A stretch of DNA of 64,000 nucleotides from Bacillus sp. THAF10 (GTDB taxonomy: Bacteria; Bacillota; Bacilli; Bacillales; Bacillaceae_I), in assembly GCF_009363695.1 (NCBI RefSeq), contig NZ_CP045403.1:724001-788000 (forward strand), read 5' to 3'. The position numbers and the translations under genes are program-made. Positions 17,024 to 25,760 of the stretch are shown here, piece after piece. How positions within the stretch are numbered: position 1 is the stretch's first letter; each line of letters begins with the position of its first letter. Below the pieces are notes generated by a model. The model was not told the DNA's origin, did no database searches, and was given only the letters and a program-made list of their open reading frames with translations.

Positions 17024-18071
17024 ATGAGGACAATCCACCGGAAAAATCATGAGAGGAAGTCTTCATAGAAGGTGAATGAGGACAACCCACCGAGAAAACC
17101 AAGAGAGGAAGTCTTCATAGAGGGTGAATGAGGACACCCCACCGGAAAAACCAAGAGAGGAAGTCTCCATAGAGGGTGAATGAGGACAACCGACAGAGAA
17201 AACCAAGAGAGGAAGTCTTCATAGAGGGTGAATGAGGACAACCGACAGAGAAAACCAAGAGAGGAAGTCTTCATAGAGGGTGAATGAGGACAACCGACCG
17301 GAAAAATCATGAGAGGAAGTCTTCATAGAGGGTGAATGAGGACAACCCACCAGAAAAATCATGATTGGAAGTCTTCATAGAAGGTGAATGAGGACAACCC
17401 ACCGGGAAAACCGAGAGAGGAAGTCTTCATAGAAGGTGAATGAGGACAACCCACCGAGAAAACCGAGAGAGGAAGTCTTCATAGAAGGTGAATGAGGACA
17501 ACCCACCGGGAAAAGCTAGAGAGGAAGTCTTTATAGAGGGTGAATGAAGACAACCCACCGAGAAAACCAAGGGTGGAAGTCTTCATAGAGGGTGAATGAA
17601 GACAACCCACCGGAAAAACCAAGAGAGGAAGTCTTCATAGAAGGTGAATGAGGACAACCCACTGGGAAAAGCAAGAGAGGAAGTCTTCATAGAGGGTGAA
17701 TGAGGACAACCCACCGAGAAAACCAAGAGAGGAAGTCTTCATAGAAGGTGAATGAGGACAACCCACCGAGAAAACCAAGAGAGGAAGTCTTCATAGAAGG
17801 TGAATGAGGACAACCCACCGGGAAAACCAAGAGAGGAAGTCTTCATAGAGGGTGAATGAGGACAACCGACCGAGAAAACCAAGAGAGGAAGTCTCCATAG
17901 AAGGTGAATGAGGACAACCCACCGGGAAAACCGAGAGAGGAAGTCTCCATAGAGGGTGAATGAGGAGAACCCACCGAGAAAACCAAGGGTGGAAGTCTTC
18001 ATAGAAGGTAAAACAACCCACCGAGAATTGTAAGCGAGGTAGTCCCCCATCGAAGACGAATGGGGACTACC
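17003..18071 (+). repeat. 52-bp tandem repeat array, 20 in-phase units plus a diverged unit
   Basis: Unit starts are exactly 52 nt apart from 17003 to 17991 (19 intervals with no indels). The 20th unit is 5 nt short, and a diverged 21st unit starts at 18038. Each unit contains GTCTTCAT and ATGAGGAC (ATGAAGAC in at least two units), an 8-bp hairpin around AGAAGGTGA. The remaining 20 nt form a constant spacer (CCACCGAGAAAACC...). The 21st unit has different stem bases, GTAGTCCCC and GGGGACTAC, which still pair perfectly. Minus-strand open frames here only reflect lack of stops. Confidence 0.93.
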
Positions 18072-18172
18072 ATACCTAAAACTAAGGCTTAGTGTCCCCA
18101 TACATTCTATAGGTAGTTAATTGAAGGCTTTTTGTTAATTACTTTACAAACGTCCATTTTCCTTACTAACAT

Positions 18173-18928
18173 TTACCCTTTCTTTTTAATAAACCCACCA
18201 AGCACTGTCATCACTAAAATCACCGCCGCCAGAGCATAGGCCACATAGGAAACCTCGCTATACTCCGCCATATTTTTTACTCCAATTCCAATAAAAGCCC
18301 AGACGAATACGAGAGGATATAGCCAATCATCATTGGACATTCGGAACCAAACAGCTAATAATGTTGCCACAACCAGCATGATTACCGTCCAAGTAACAGC
18401 TGACAATCCGAAGCCATCCCAGCCAAGCTCCACTAATACATAGCTAATGTTTGCAATCGTCGCGACACTAATCCAGCCGAGGTAAATTGAAAAGGTTGCA
18501 AGATCCAGCTTGCCAGGGTTAGAAGCGCGCATTTTTAGATAAAGCGCAATGAGGGTGCACAAAAGTCCAACCATCACTGCAACGGTGGTCACCCAAAATC
18601 CATAATGCCATAGTACGACCCAGGCACTGTTTAACAAACAGCTTAAAACAAAGAGGCTGCTTGTATTCACATAGATTGGGAGGTTTCTACGCGATTTCGG
18701 TATTTGGCGGATAATCCAAATTCCAAGCAAAAGGTAAATCAAGCTCCAAATAGAAAAAACATAGCCAGCTGGTTGAAAGAGTACGGTAATTCGATTTGCG
18801 ATGTCCCCTGTTGTCAAGCCGTTTAAAGGTAAAGCGTTCGCAAGGTAGTTCACTACAATCATCAAGACAAAAGCCAAGATATTTAATAGAAGTCTCGCCA
18901 CTAGCAACACCCCTTTCTTATACTTCAT
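18173..18928 (-). CDS. TspO/MBR-related (tryptophan-rich sensory) membrane protein
   Basis: A 251-residue very hydrophobic protein with about eight membrane segments. Residues near 53-65 (FQPAGYVFSIWSL) and tryptophans placed along the helices resemble the TspO/MBR group annotated as tryptophan-rich sensory proteins. It is longer than typical five-helix TspO (~160 residues), with additional C-terminal helices. A ligand or signalling role is unproven. AAAGGAATAGT precedes the ATG. It is divergent from the flippase gene. Confidence 0.65.
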   Translation of the reverse strand: MKYKKGVLLVARLLLNILAFVLMIVVNYLANALPLNGLTTGDIANRITVLFQPAGYVFSIWSLIYLLLGIWIIRQIPKSRRNLPIYVNTSSLFVLSCLLNSAWVVLWHYGFWVTTVAVMVGLLCTLIALYLKMRASNPGKLDLATFSIYLGWISVATIANISYVLVELGWDGFGLSAVTWTVIMLVVATLLAVWFRMSNDDWLYPLVFVWAFIGIGVKNMAEYSEVSYVAYALAAVILVMTVLGGFIKKKG

Positions 18929-19049
18929 ACTATTCCTTTAAAAGAAGGGACATAACCATTTCGATGTACAAATAGCCATATTTTCATCACTTGTCTCATA
19001 AAATAGGAAATGGATTTCGAACAGAGTCGGAGAGGGGACAAGGCAGGGA

Positions 19050-20381
19050 ATGAATAAATTTTTCAAAGGAACATTGCTACTAGCAACTGCAGCTTTCTTA
19101 GGGGAAAGCATTGAGTTTATTGTAAATATGGTGCTTGCCAAAAACCTGGGAGAGGAAGGAATGGGGCTTTATATGTCTGTATTGCCTATCGTTTTCCTCG
19201 TGGTTGTTATTTCAAGCTTGGAACTGCCGATTTCTATCTCCAAATTTGTCGCAGCCAAAGAAGAAAAATATCACCAAAGCATGCTGCAGCATGCAATGAG
19301 ACTCACCATTATTTTTACGATAATGGTTTTGGTGATAGGAGCATGCCTGTTACCTCTTCTGCCAGTGTTTCAACACTACCATCCACTCGTAAAATGGCTG
19401 GTTTTGATTATGATTCCTGTCATTTCCTTTTCGTCTATTGCCAGAGGCTACTTTATGGGACTCCAGCACATGGGGAAAATCGCCATTTCTAACTTTTTAA
19501 GAAAAGCAGTACAGTTAACACTACTTGTTGTCATGTATCATTTTTTTCATTTTTCCTTAGAAGTCTCGCTGCTCATTGCCATTATGACTTTAATCGGAAC
19601 GGAGGCTATCGTGTGTCTTTATCTCCTATATATGTACAGGCTTCAATTTGTTCAGCTCAAGGCAAAGCCAGGAGCGAAAATGGACGGCAGAACAGTTAGA
19701 AAAAAGCTGCTCGAGGTTTCCATTCCAACCACTGGCATGCGCTTGTTTCACGCGGTCACAAACGCCATTCAGCCAGTTTTAATAAAAATAGCCCTTGTGA
19801 AAGCTGGGCTGTCTCATACCATTGCTTTAGAGGAGTTTGGACTGCTAGCGGGAGTAGCACTAACGATTGGCTTTTTCCCAGGCTTTATCGCACATTCCCT
19901 CATGATTGTGTTAATTCCAACCGTGTCAGCAGCCTATGAAAACCAGGAATTTTCCAAGCTTCAGCGGCTGTTGAAGCAGGTTATGTTATTAACATTTTTA
20001 TATGGTATTCCCGTGGTCATGGTGTTTTATCATTTTGCTATACCACTTACTAATGTCTTTTTTGAGAATTCACATGCAGCGTCCTATGTACAGCTGCTAT
20101 GGCCATTTTTTCTATTTCACCTGTTTGTATCCCCATTGCAGGCTTATCTAATAGGACTTGGGCTGATTAAGGATGCCTTTCTTCATTCTATTTGGTCCAC
20201 CTGCATTTCATTTTTGCTTATGTTTCTGCTTGGATCCTTACCAAGCTTGCAAATGAATGGAGTCATCTTAGGGATGAACACGGGAATGGTTTTGCTAACG
20301 CTGATGCACTATTTTACCGTCTGCAACCAAATCAAAGTCACCCTTTGGCTAAGGGATACCCATTCACATAAGGCAGCATAA
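19050..20381 (+). CDS. Polysaccharide/lipid flippase of the MOP superfamily (SpoVB-like)
   Basis: A 443-residue polytopic protein with about 12 hydrophobic helices. The N-terminus resembles SpoVB/MurJ-type exporters (NLGEEGMGLY, ISKFVAAKEE). The family moves lipid-linked sugar precursors across the membrane; SpoVB acts in spore cortex formation. This protein is shorter than B. subtilis SpoVB, so a paralogous role is possible. The gene is alone, divergent from the TspO-like gene and upstream of a YitT-family gene. Confidence 0.82.
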   Translation: MNKFFKGTLLLATAAFLGESIEFIVNMVLAKNLGEEGMGLYMSVLPIVFLVVVISSLELPISISKFVAAKEEKYHQSMLQHAMRLTIIFTIMVLVIGACLLPLLPVFQHYHPLVKWLVLIMIPVISFSSIARGYFMGLQHMGKIAISNFLRKAVQLTLLVVMYHFFHFSLEVSLLIAIMTLIGTEAIVCLYLLYMYRLQFVQLKAKPGAKMDGRTVRKKLLEVSIPTTGMRLFHAVTNAIQPVLIKIALVKAGLSHTIALEEFGLLAGVALTIGFFPGFIAHSLMIVLIPTVSAAYENQEFSKLQRLLKQVMLLTFLYGIPVVMVFYHFAIPLTNVFFENSHAASYVQLLWPFFLFHLFVSPLQAYLIGLGLIKDAFLHSIWSTCISFLLMFLLGSLPSLQMNGVILGMNTGMVLLTLMHYFTVCNQIKVTLWLRDTHSHKAA

Positions 20382-20504
20382 AGAGACGGTAGTCAAATAA
20401 ATCCGCTTTCAATTGTGCAACTTCTTTCTTATGTGTTTACATGTGTGTGAAAGGTCTTTATAATCCCTACTGGATGAATAAATACCAGGGGGAGGATGAG
20501 TGGA

Positions 20505-21359
20505 TTGAACAAGCTAATTAAAACTCTACTATTCTTGCATATTGGTCCTCTTTTTGTTGCAATACATGTTCACTTTTTCTTATCACCAAATAGTCTAGCT
20601 ACTGGAGGAGTCAGTGGGCTGTCTATTATTCTGAATGACGTTTTCTCAGGTGTTTCCATAGGGATGTTCATGTTACTTGTTAACATTGCCCTGTTTATCA
20701 TAGGATTTTTAGTGCTTGGATTTGGTTTTGGAGCAAAAACAATTTATGCGAGCTTTATGCTTTCGGTTATGGTTTGGGCGCTTGAAAAATTCTTTCCGGT
20801 AAATGCACCACTGAGCGAAGATATTCTCATTCAACTCATCATTGGACAATGCATTGCAGCACTAGGGATGGCGCTAGTTTTCAATGAGCGTGCGTCAACC
20901 GGAGGTACAGATATACTTGCATTAATTTTAAATAAATATTTTTCCATCGATATGGGAAGAGGGGTACTTTTCTCCGATATCTTTATCGCGTTATCTTCCA
21001 TTCTGGTGTTTGGTGCAGAAGTGGGTATGTACGCGGTGTTTGGAGTGATCTTGAACGGTCTTGTTATTGATTATGTGCTCCAGCAGGTCAATCAAATGCG
21101 CGAAGTTGTCATTATAAGCAGCAAGAGTGAGCAAATTCGCACCTACATCGTTGGGCAACTCGGACGCGGGGCAACCCTTCATTATGCGCGCGGTGCCTTC
21201 ACATCTGACGAAAAGGAAGTAATTACGACGATCTTGAACAAGAAGGACTTTTCTCGTTTGAAAAAATTTATCGGAACCACGGACGAGCAAGCGTTCATCA
21301 CTGTTCACAATATGAAGGAAATACTAGGACAAAACTTCAAACAATTAGTATCAAAATAA
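20505..21359 (+). CDS. YitT family membrane protein (DUF161 plus DUF2179)
   Basis: About 284 residues. Five or six membrane helices (about 1-190, with the SLATGGVSGLSIIL and ASTGGTDILA Gly-rich motifs of this family) are followed by a cytosolic ~80-residue domain of DUF2179 type. Function is unknown. TTG at 20505 is favoured because GGGGGAGG ends 9 nt upstream. The in-frame ATG at 20496 directly abuts that site and would leave no spacing. Confidence 0.85.
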   Translation: MNKLIKTLLFLHIGPLFVAIHVHFFLSPNSLATGGVSGLSIILNDVFSGVSIGMFMLLVNIALFIIGFLVLGFGFGAKTIYASFMLSVMVWALEKFFPVNAPLSEDILIQLIIGQCIAALGMALVFNERASTGGTDILALILNKYFSIDMGRGVLFSDIFIALSSILVFGAEVGMYAVFGVILNGLVIDYVLQQVNQMREVVIISSKSEQIRTYIVGQLGRGATLHYARGAFTSDEKEVITTILNKKDFSRLKKFIGTTDEQAFITVHNMKEILGQNFKQLVSK

Positions 21360-21392
21360 CCAAGGTCAAATGGGACTTTGGTTATTTTTTTT
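21357..21392 (+). terminator. Intrinsic terminator after the YitT gene
   Basis: AACCAAGGTC and GACTTTGGTT arms followed by nine T. Confidence 0.9.
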
Positions 21393-21394
21393 TG

Positions 21395-21556
21395 AAAGGA
21401 TATTTTCGCAAACTTTGTGGCAGCTGCGTATAGAGATCAAACGAGCAATCATCGTTGCTGTCGTGCTTTTTCGTGGAGGAGTTTTAAGCATGTGGCAATT
21501 TTTATTAGCTTGAATATTGGAAAATGCAACAATCCTTTAGAAAAGAGCTTTTTGAA
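21395..21556 (+). repeat. Dispersed repeat family R, copy 1
   Basis: About 160 bp starting AAAGGATATTTTCGCAAAC and ending AGAAAAGAGCTTTTT. It shares the core ATCGTTGCTGTCGTGCT, then GGAGGAG and ATGTGGCAA, with copies at 27925, 45034 and 50284 and the reverse copy at 31119. Confidence 0.8.
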
Positions 21557-21667
21557 GAAACTGTGACAATGTAGGAAACGGAGAATTTACCAGTAGGCTA
21601 AACGTTTCATTTCCTGTGTCAAAAGGCTTAAAATAAGGAAAGGAACTAGATAGTTGAGGTGGACGTT

Positions 21668-22756
21668 TTGTTAAAAGATAAAATCACACTCCTAGCAAAA
21701 GCGACAGAATTTATTGAGCAATGCTATGCAGAGCTTGGGATACCAGATGACGTAACTGGGGATAGACTAAAAGACATTGAAAATCAAATAAATCTTCATG
21801 GTTATTATGAACATACATACGAGGAGCTCGAGCATGGAGCGAAAATGGCGTGGCGCAACAGCAATCGCTGTATAGGCCGGCTTTTTTGGAATGCGCTTCA
21901 TGTGGTGGATAAGAGACATTTGAATGCTGAGGTAGACATGGCAAGCTCGCTGTTTGACCATATCGAAACTGCTACAAATGGTGGAAAGATACGACCAACT
22001 ATTACGATTTTCCGTCAGAAAAAAGAGAATGAGGAAATCCGTATTTGGAATCATCAGCTGCTTCGCTATGCCGGATATGAAACGGAGTACGGAATCATAG
22101 GGGATCCCGCATCCATTTCCTTCACAAAAACGTGTCAGGAGCTCGGATGGGAAGGGGCGCGTACTCATTTTGATATTCTCCCGCTCGTCTTATCTGTTGA
22201 TGGAAAGGAACCAATGCTTTTCCCTGTACCAAAGGACATTGTGTTGGAAGTCCCTATTCATCACCCAGAATTGGAAGCGTTCCGTGACCTCGGTTTGAAA
22301 TGGTATGGTATTCCGCTCATTTCCGATATGCGCTTAGAGATTGGTGGAATTGATTATACGGCCGCCCCATTTAACGGCTGGTACATGGAAACAGAAATTG
22401 GGGCAAGAAATTTTGCCGATACGGACCGATACAATATGCTGCCAAAGGTTGCTTCATTAATGGGGCTGGATATGAGCACGAATGCAACGATGTGGAAGGA
22501 TAAGGCGCTGATTGAGTTAAATGTGGCGGTGATGCATTCCTTTAAAGAAGCAGGTGTTAGCATCGTTGACCATCATACAGCTGCCATGCAATTTAAACAC
22601 TTTGAGGAAAAGGAAGCAGCGAGTTGCCGGCATGTGACAGGAGAATGGGCATGGTTGATTCCACCGGTTTCTCCAGCAACGACGCACATATTTCACCACT
22701 CCTACGAGGATAAAATAGTGTTGCCGAATTATTTTTATCAAGAAAAACGATACTAA
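21668..22756 (+). CDS. nos: Bacterial nitric oxide synthase oxygenase
   Basis: About 362 residues of the NOS oxygenase domain only, as in Bacillus. The heme-binding Cys is in [12 protein letters not shown] (near residue 67) and the substrate Glu is in [10 protein letters not shown]. The C-terminal region with [18 protein letters not shown] matches the pterin and dimer region. It converts arginine to NO and citrulline using cellular flavodoxin or ferredoxin reductases, as there is no fused reductase. TTG at 21668 is preferred because GAGGTGG lies about 6 nt upstream; GTG at 21659 is the alternative. Confidence 0.96.
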   Translation: MLKDKITLLAKATEFIEQCYAELGIPDDVTGDRLKDIENQINLHGYYEHTYEELEHGAKMAWRNSNRCIGRLFWNALHVVDKRHLNAEVDMASSLFDHIETATNGGKIRPTITIFRQKKENEEIRIWNHQLLRYAGYETEYGIIGDPASISFTKTCQELGWEGARTHFDILPLVLSVDGKEPMLFPVPKDIVLEVPIHHPELEAFRDLGLKWYGIPLISDMRLEIGGIDYTAAPFNGWYMETEIGARNFADTDRYNMLPKVASLMGLDMSTNATMWKDKALIELNVAVMHSFKEAGVSIVDHHTAAMQFKHFEEKEAASCRHVTGEWAWLIPPVSPATTHIFHHSYEDKIVLPNYFYQEKRY

Positions 22757-22794
22757 TTTACAGGTTTTTGGATAATTAAATGAATTTAAATGGA

Positions 22795-22826
22795 GGAGAG
22801 CTGATTGGGGGCTCTCTTTTTTTTAT
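22795..22826 (+). terminator. Intrinsic terminator after nos
   Basis: GGAGAGC and GCTCTC arms followed by eight T. Confidence 0.85.
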
Positions 22827-22859
22827 GTAGATGTGGAAAAAGGGGGCAGGGGCTGTTTT

Positions 22860-22931
22860 TGGGAGATAATTAATCCGCTTTTTGTATAATTAATCCAACT
22901 TTTCAATAATTGATCCACTTTAGCGATTATT
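22860..22931 (+). repeat. About 20-bp periodic repeats, left part (split by IS copy 1)
   Basis: Successive units of the form ATTAATCCGCTTTTTGTATA, ATTAATCCAACTTTTC and ATTGATCCACTTTAGCG, each about 20 nt. The array resumes at 24418 after the IS element (TTTAATCCACTTTTTC). Confidence 0.7.
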
Positions 22932-23019
22932 CGGTTCAACCCCCTAAGTTTGGACACATACTACTATTTACTAGGGTTATCTCATTATTTTAATCTTCTA
23001 CCGCGCTTGCGCTTGGTTG

Positions 23020-23068
23020 CCCCGAGAAGAAAGGTTAAAGTGAATCGCTTTAACCTTTCTTCTCGGGG
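23020..23068. repeat. 21-bp perfect inverted repeat inside IS copy 1
   Basis: Arms CCCCGAGAAGAAAGG... and its exact complement, with a 7-nt loop, just after orfB. There is no T tract, so it is not a standard terminator. The same structure occurs in copy 2 at 43353-43401. Confidence 0.9.
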
Positions 23069-23074
23069 TAAACG

Positions 23075-24049
23075 TTACATCGTTAGCTCTACTGGATCCA
23101 TGGATTTTGCCAACCATTTGGCATAATACTCACTTGGACTGTAGTCGTTTAAACTGCCGTGATACCTTCTATTATTATAAAATTCAATATAAGCATCCAC
23201 AGTATTAAACGCATGATCAAAAGTTATAAATTCGTTTTTCTGATAACATTCTCTTTCAAGCACACTATGAAAAGACTCTATATAAGCGTTCATATTTGGT
23301 GATTTTGGTGGAATTCGTTCGTGTTCGAATTTATCCTCACTAAACTGTTGGAAATGGTTGCTGATAAACTGAGGGCCATTATCTGAACGAATAATGAGTC
23401 TACTTTCCCCTTGTCCAACTTCTTCAGCTGATGTCATTTTGACACCACGTTTCATCATAGCTTTCATCAACATCTTGGTAACTTTAGTCGCTTCACACGT
23501 CTTCCCAAGATAGTACCCCACAATCTTTCGATCAAACACATCTATTGCGCTCACAAGATAGAAAAAACGGCGAGAATTCATCACATATCCATATTTAATA
23601 TCTACTTGCCACAACTGATTAGGACCTGTAATCTTACGATTCTTTGCGAGTCTGCGTAGGTGTTTCTGCTTCTTTTCCCTTTGAGGCATCAAGATATCAA
23701 GCTCTTTACATAGACGATACACTTTCTTTTTGTTGATAATGAGATGATGTTTTCTTCTTAAAGCTTTTGTTAACTTCCTATATCCGTATATCTCTTCTTC
23801 CCCTTCGATAAGCTGCATGAGATACACTTTGATTGACGTATCTTTTACTTTCTTTTTCGTCTTTCTGTTCAGGGAATAGCCAGGTATAGGTCTTCCCCCT
23901 GTAGGAACCTTAGCTTTTGGTGGATTGGCCAAACGGTAATAATAAGTAGAACGAGTAATGGAAGCATACTTTAATACACGGCTGGCAGGGAATCCCTCGT
24001 CAATCCACTCTTTAGCGAAAGTTATTTGTTCCGAAAGGTTGGTAAGTTT
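23075..24049 (-). CDS. IS3-family transposase OrfB (DDE integrase), copy 1
   Basis: The open frame (324 codons) begins in the A run where a -1 shift from orfA is expected. A TTG at 23932 could give a 285-residue free form. It has an HTH_21-type region (GYRKLTKALRRKHHL) and an rve catalytic core with Asp (LWQVDIKYG), Asp (IRSDNGPQF) and Glu (AYIESFHSVLE), so the DDE triad is intact. As the OrfAB fusion (440 residues) it would catalyse IS3-type circle-forming transposition. Translation is identical to that of copy 2. Confidence 0.93.
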   Translation of the reverse strand, partial: KLTNLSEQITFAKEWIDEGFPASRVLKYASITRSTYYYRLANPPKAKVPTGGRPIPGYSLNRKTKKKVKDTSIKVYLMQLIEGEEEIYGYRKLTKALRRKHHLIINKKKVYRLCKELDILMPQREKKQKHLRRLAKNRKITGPNQLWQVDIKYGYVMNSRRFFYLVSAIDVFDRKIVGYYLGKTCEATKVTKMLMKAMMKRGVKMTSAEEVGQGESRLIIRSDNGPQFISNHFQQFSEDKFEHERIPPKSPNMNAYIESFHSVLERECYQKNEFITFDHAFNTVDAYIEFYNNRRYHGSLNDYSPSEYYAKWLAKSMDPVELTM

Positions 24050-24342
24050 TTTTTTACCATTTGGCGAAGCATCGCTACCTCTAGTTCTTTTTCACCTAAA
24101 AGTTTCATGGCATGGTCATACTTCTTTTGAAGTTCTTGAGTAGAAGTAGACTCTGAAAGTGGCCTAACACCGTCTTTTTCCATCTCTGCTTCTATTTCAT
24201 CGCGATACTGTCTTATCCAATTTCCTAGAGTAGAACTGCTCACTCCAGTTTTCCTAGCGATAAAAGCAGTATTCCCAGATTCAAGTGCCATTCTCACATA
24301 TTGCTTTTTTACATCTTCCATCGGTCCATTACGTTTACTCAT
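24022..24342 (-). CDS. IS3-family OrfA (helix-turn-helix protein), copy 1
   Basis: 106 residues from the ATG with AAAGGAGGAG upstream. The longer frame starting in the inverted repeat lacks a ribosome site. The N-terminal HTH_Tnp_1-like part (ARKTGVSSSTLGNWIRQY) is followed by a Lys/Glu-rich leucine-zipper-like segment. It ends just after an A9 run used for the -1 shift into orfB. Confidence 0.92.
   Translation of the reverse strand: MSKRNGPMEDVKKQYVRMALESGNTAFIARKTGVSSSTLGNWIRQYRDEIEAEMEKDGVRPLSESTSTQELQKKYDHAMKLLGEKELEVAMLRQMVKKNLPTFRNK
24046..24055 (-). promoter_or_regulatory. Putative -1 programmed frameshift site, IS copy 1
   Basis: A run of nine A then C on the coding strand, near the end of orfA. 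Slipping back one base joins orfA to the orfB frame without a stop, giving 440 residues. Confidence 0.75.
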
Positions 24343-24417
24343 TTGGACTCCTCCTTTGATACTTCTATGATAATATCTTTTGAAGTAGGTGTCCAAATCA
24401 GTTAGGGGGCTAAATAG

Positions 24418-24480
24418 TATTTAATCCACTTTTTCATTTATTTGTCCAACTGGGGCAAGATAAATGCCATTCGACAATAA
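24418..24480 (+). repeat. About 20-bp periodic repeats, right part (split by IS copy 1)
   Basis: Continues the array interrupted at 22931 with TATTTAATCCACTTTTTC and TTATTTGTCCAACTGGGG. Confidence 0.6.
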
Positions 24481-24528
24481 TCAGCAAAATTCAACAAACA
24501 CCACTTGTAGGATACTACTCTCTAAAAT

Positions 24529-24566
24529 TAAAACCGACCCATTAAAAAAATGGGCCGGTATTTTTT
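24529..24566 (-). terminator. Intrinsic terminator of mreBH
   Basis: On the minus strand ACCGGCCCATT and AATGGGTCGGT, then TTTTAATTTT. Confidence 0.9.
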
Positions 24567-24570
24567 GAGA

Positions 24571-25578
24571 TTATGTTGCTGCTTTTTGTAATTTATGAAT
24601 AACAGATAATGATTTACCTGTACCAATGGCAACAGATTCTAGAGGGTTCGGAGCTACATAGACTGGTACCACGATTTCTTCGCTTAACCATTCTTGCATG
24701 CCGTTTAATAGGGCTCCACCACCTGTGATGATTACCCCTCTGTCCACGATGTCTCCGCTTAGTTCTGGTGGGCAGTCTTCAAGGGTTGCGCGGATTGCTT
24801 CTAAAATATGAAGCAGAGATTCTTTGATCGCTTTTTGGATTTCAGTTGATTGTAGTTCAATGGTTTTTGGTAGACCAGTAACAAGGTCACGGCCACGGAT
24901 TTCCATCGTTTTTTCTTCATGTTCTACTAATGCATAGCCGATTTCCATTTTGATTTGCTCCGCTGTGCGTTCACCAATTAGTAGATTATAGTTTTTGCGA
25001 ACGTGGTGCACGATGTCCTCGTCAAATTGGTCTCCGCCGACACGAATGGAGTTGCAGGAAACCACACCACCGTAGGAGATGATGGCCACCTCTGTTGTGC
25101 CTCCTCCGATGTCAACAACCACATTTGCAACAGGTTCATCAACAGGTAAGTCGGCACCAATAGCTGCTGCAACAGGCTCTTCAATTAAATGTACGTGCTT
25201 TGCACCACAGTTCTTTACTGCATCCTGAATAGCACGACGCTCTACGGAAGTGGAGCCAGATGGTGTACATACGACCACACTTGGCTTACGGATAGAGAAG
25301 CCCATTGTTTTGCTTGCTTGTTTCATGATTTGTTTTAGCATGCTTGTCGTAATGTCGAAATCTGCGATAACGCCATCTTTTAATGGACGGACAGCAACAA
25401 TTCTTCCTGGTGTTTTCCCAATCATATTTTTCGCTTCTGTTCCCACGGCAAGTACCGCTTTTGTTTCAAGGTCAATTGCCACAACGGAAGGTTCATTGAA
25501 GACAATTCCCTTACTTTTACTATAAACCAGCGTATTAGCTGTACCTAAGTCGATCCCGATTTCTGTAGTTGAAAACAT
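24571..25578 (-). CDS. mreBH: Rod shape-determining protein MreBH
   Basis: A 335-residue actin-like ATPase. The phosphate-1 motif is [13 protein letters not shown], phosphate-2 is [12 protein letters not shown] and the adenosine motif is [11 protein letters not shown]. Length and the N-terminus starting [10 protein letters not shown] fit MreBH (335 residues in B. subtilis) rather than MreB or Mbl. It forms membrane filaments that guide lateral wall synthesis, with LytE as a known partner in B. subtilis. ATG at 25578 is chosen over the GTG four codons upstream because GGGTG lies 9 nt before it. It is a single gene with its own terminator. Confidence 0.93.
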   Translation of the reverse strand: MFSTTEIGIDLGTANTLVYSKSKGIVFNEPSVVAIDLETKAVLAVGTEAKNMIGKTPGRIVAVRPLKDGVIADFDITTSMLKQIMKQASKTMGFSIRKPSVVVCTPSGSTSVERRAIQDAVKNCGAKHVHLIEEPVAAAIGADLPVDEPVANVVVDIGGGTTEVAIISYGGVVSCNSIRVGGDQFDEDIVHHVRKNYNLLIGERTAEQIKMEIGYALVEHEEKTMEIRGRDLVTGLPKTIELQSTEIQKAIKESLLHILEAIRATLEDCPPELSGDIVDRGVIITGGGALLNGMQEWLSEEIVVPVYVAPNPLESVAIGTGKSLSVIHKLQKAAT

Positions 25579-25760
25579 AGTCAAATTCACCCAATCATAA
25601 AAGTTATAGTTAATTTAGGTCTCTTATATATCTTCAAAGAACTTTGTCGGTTTGTGGGGGTAAAAGTAGATGAATATATTGGTAATTTTAAGCTGAATAA
25701 TGATAGATTTATTTTACATATTATGCTATATTTTAGAAAAATATTAGGGAAGTTGGCGCG

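Larger units (their letters stand above)
22932..24417 (-). mobile_element. IS3-family insertion sequence, copy 1 (1486 bp)
   Basis: Ends read CTATTTAGCCCCCTAAC (orfA side, high coordinate) and CGGTTCAACCCCCTAAG (orfB side). They are imperfect inverted repeats sharing the CCCCCTAA core. It is flanked by the 4-bp duplication TATT (22928-22931 and 24418-24421). It carries orfA and orfB, linked by a putative -1 frameshift. The proteins and length match copy 2 at 42004-43489 exactly, in the opposite orientation, pointing to recent transposition. Confidence 0.95.

Noticed and set aside
17003..18071. CRISPR or repetitive coding gene (minus-strand open frames at 17047-17310 and 17739-18101)
   Set aside because: The 52-bp units are contiguous with constant spacers. 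The period is not a multiple of three, so the open frames cycle through all three frames of the repeat and have no ribosome site; they arise from lack of stops.
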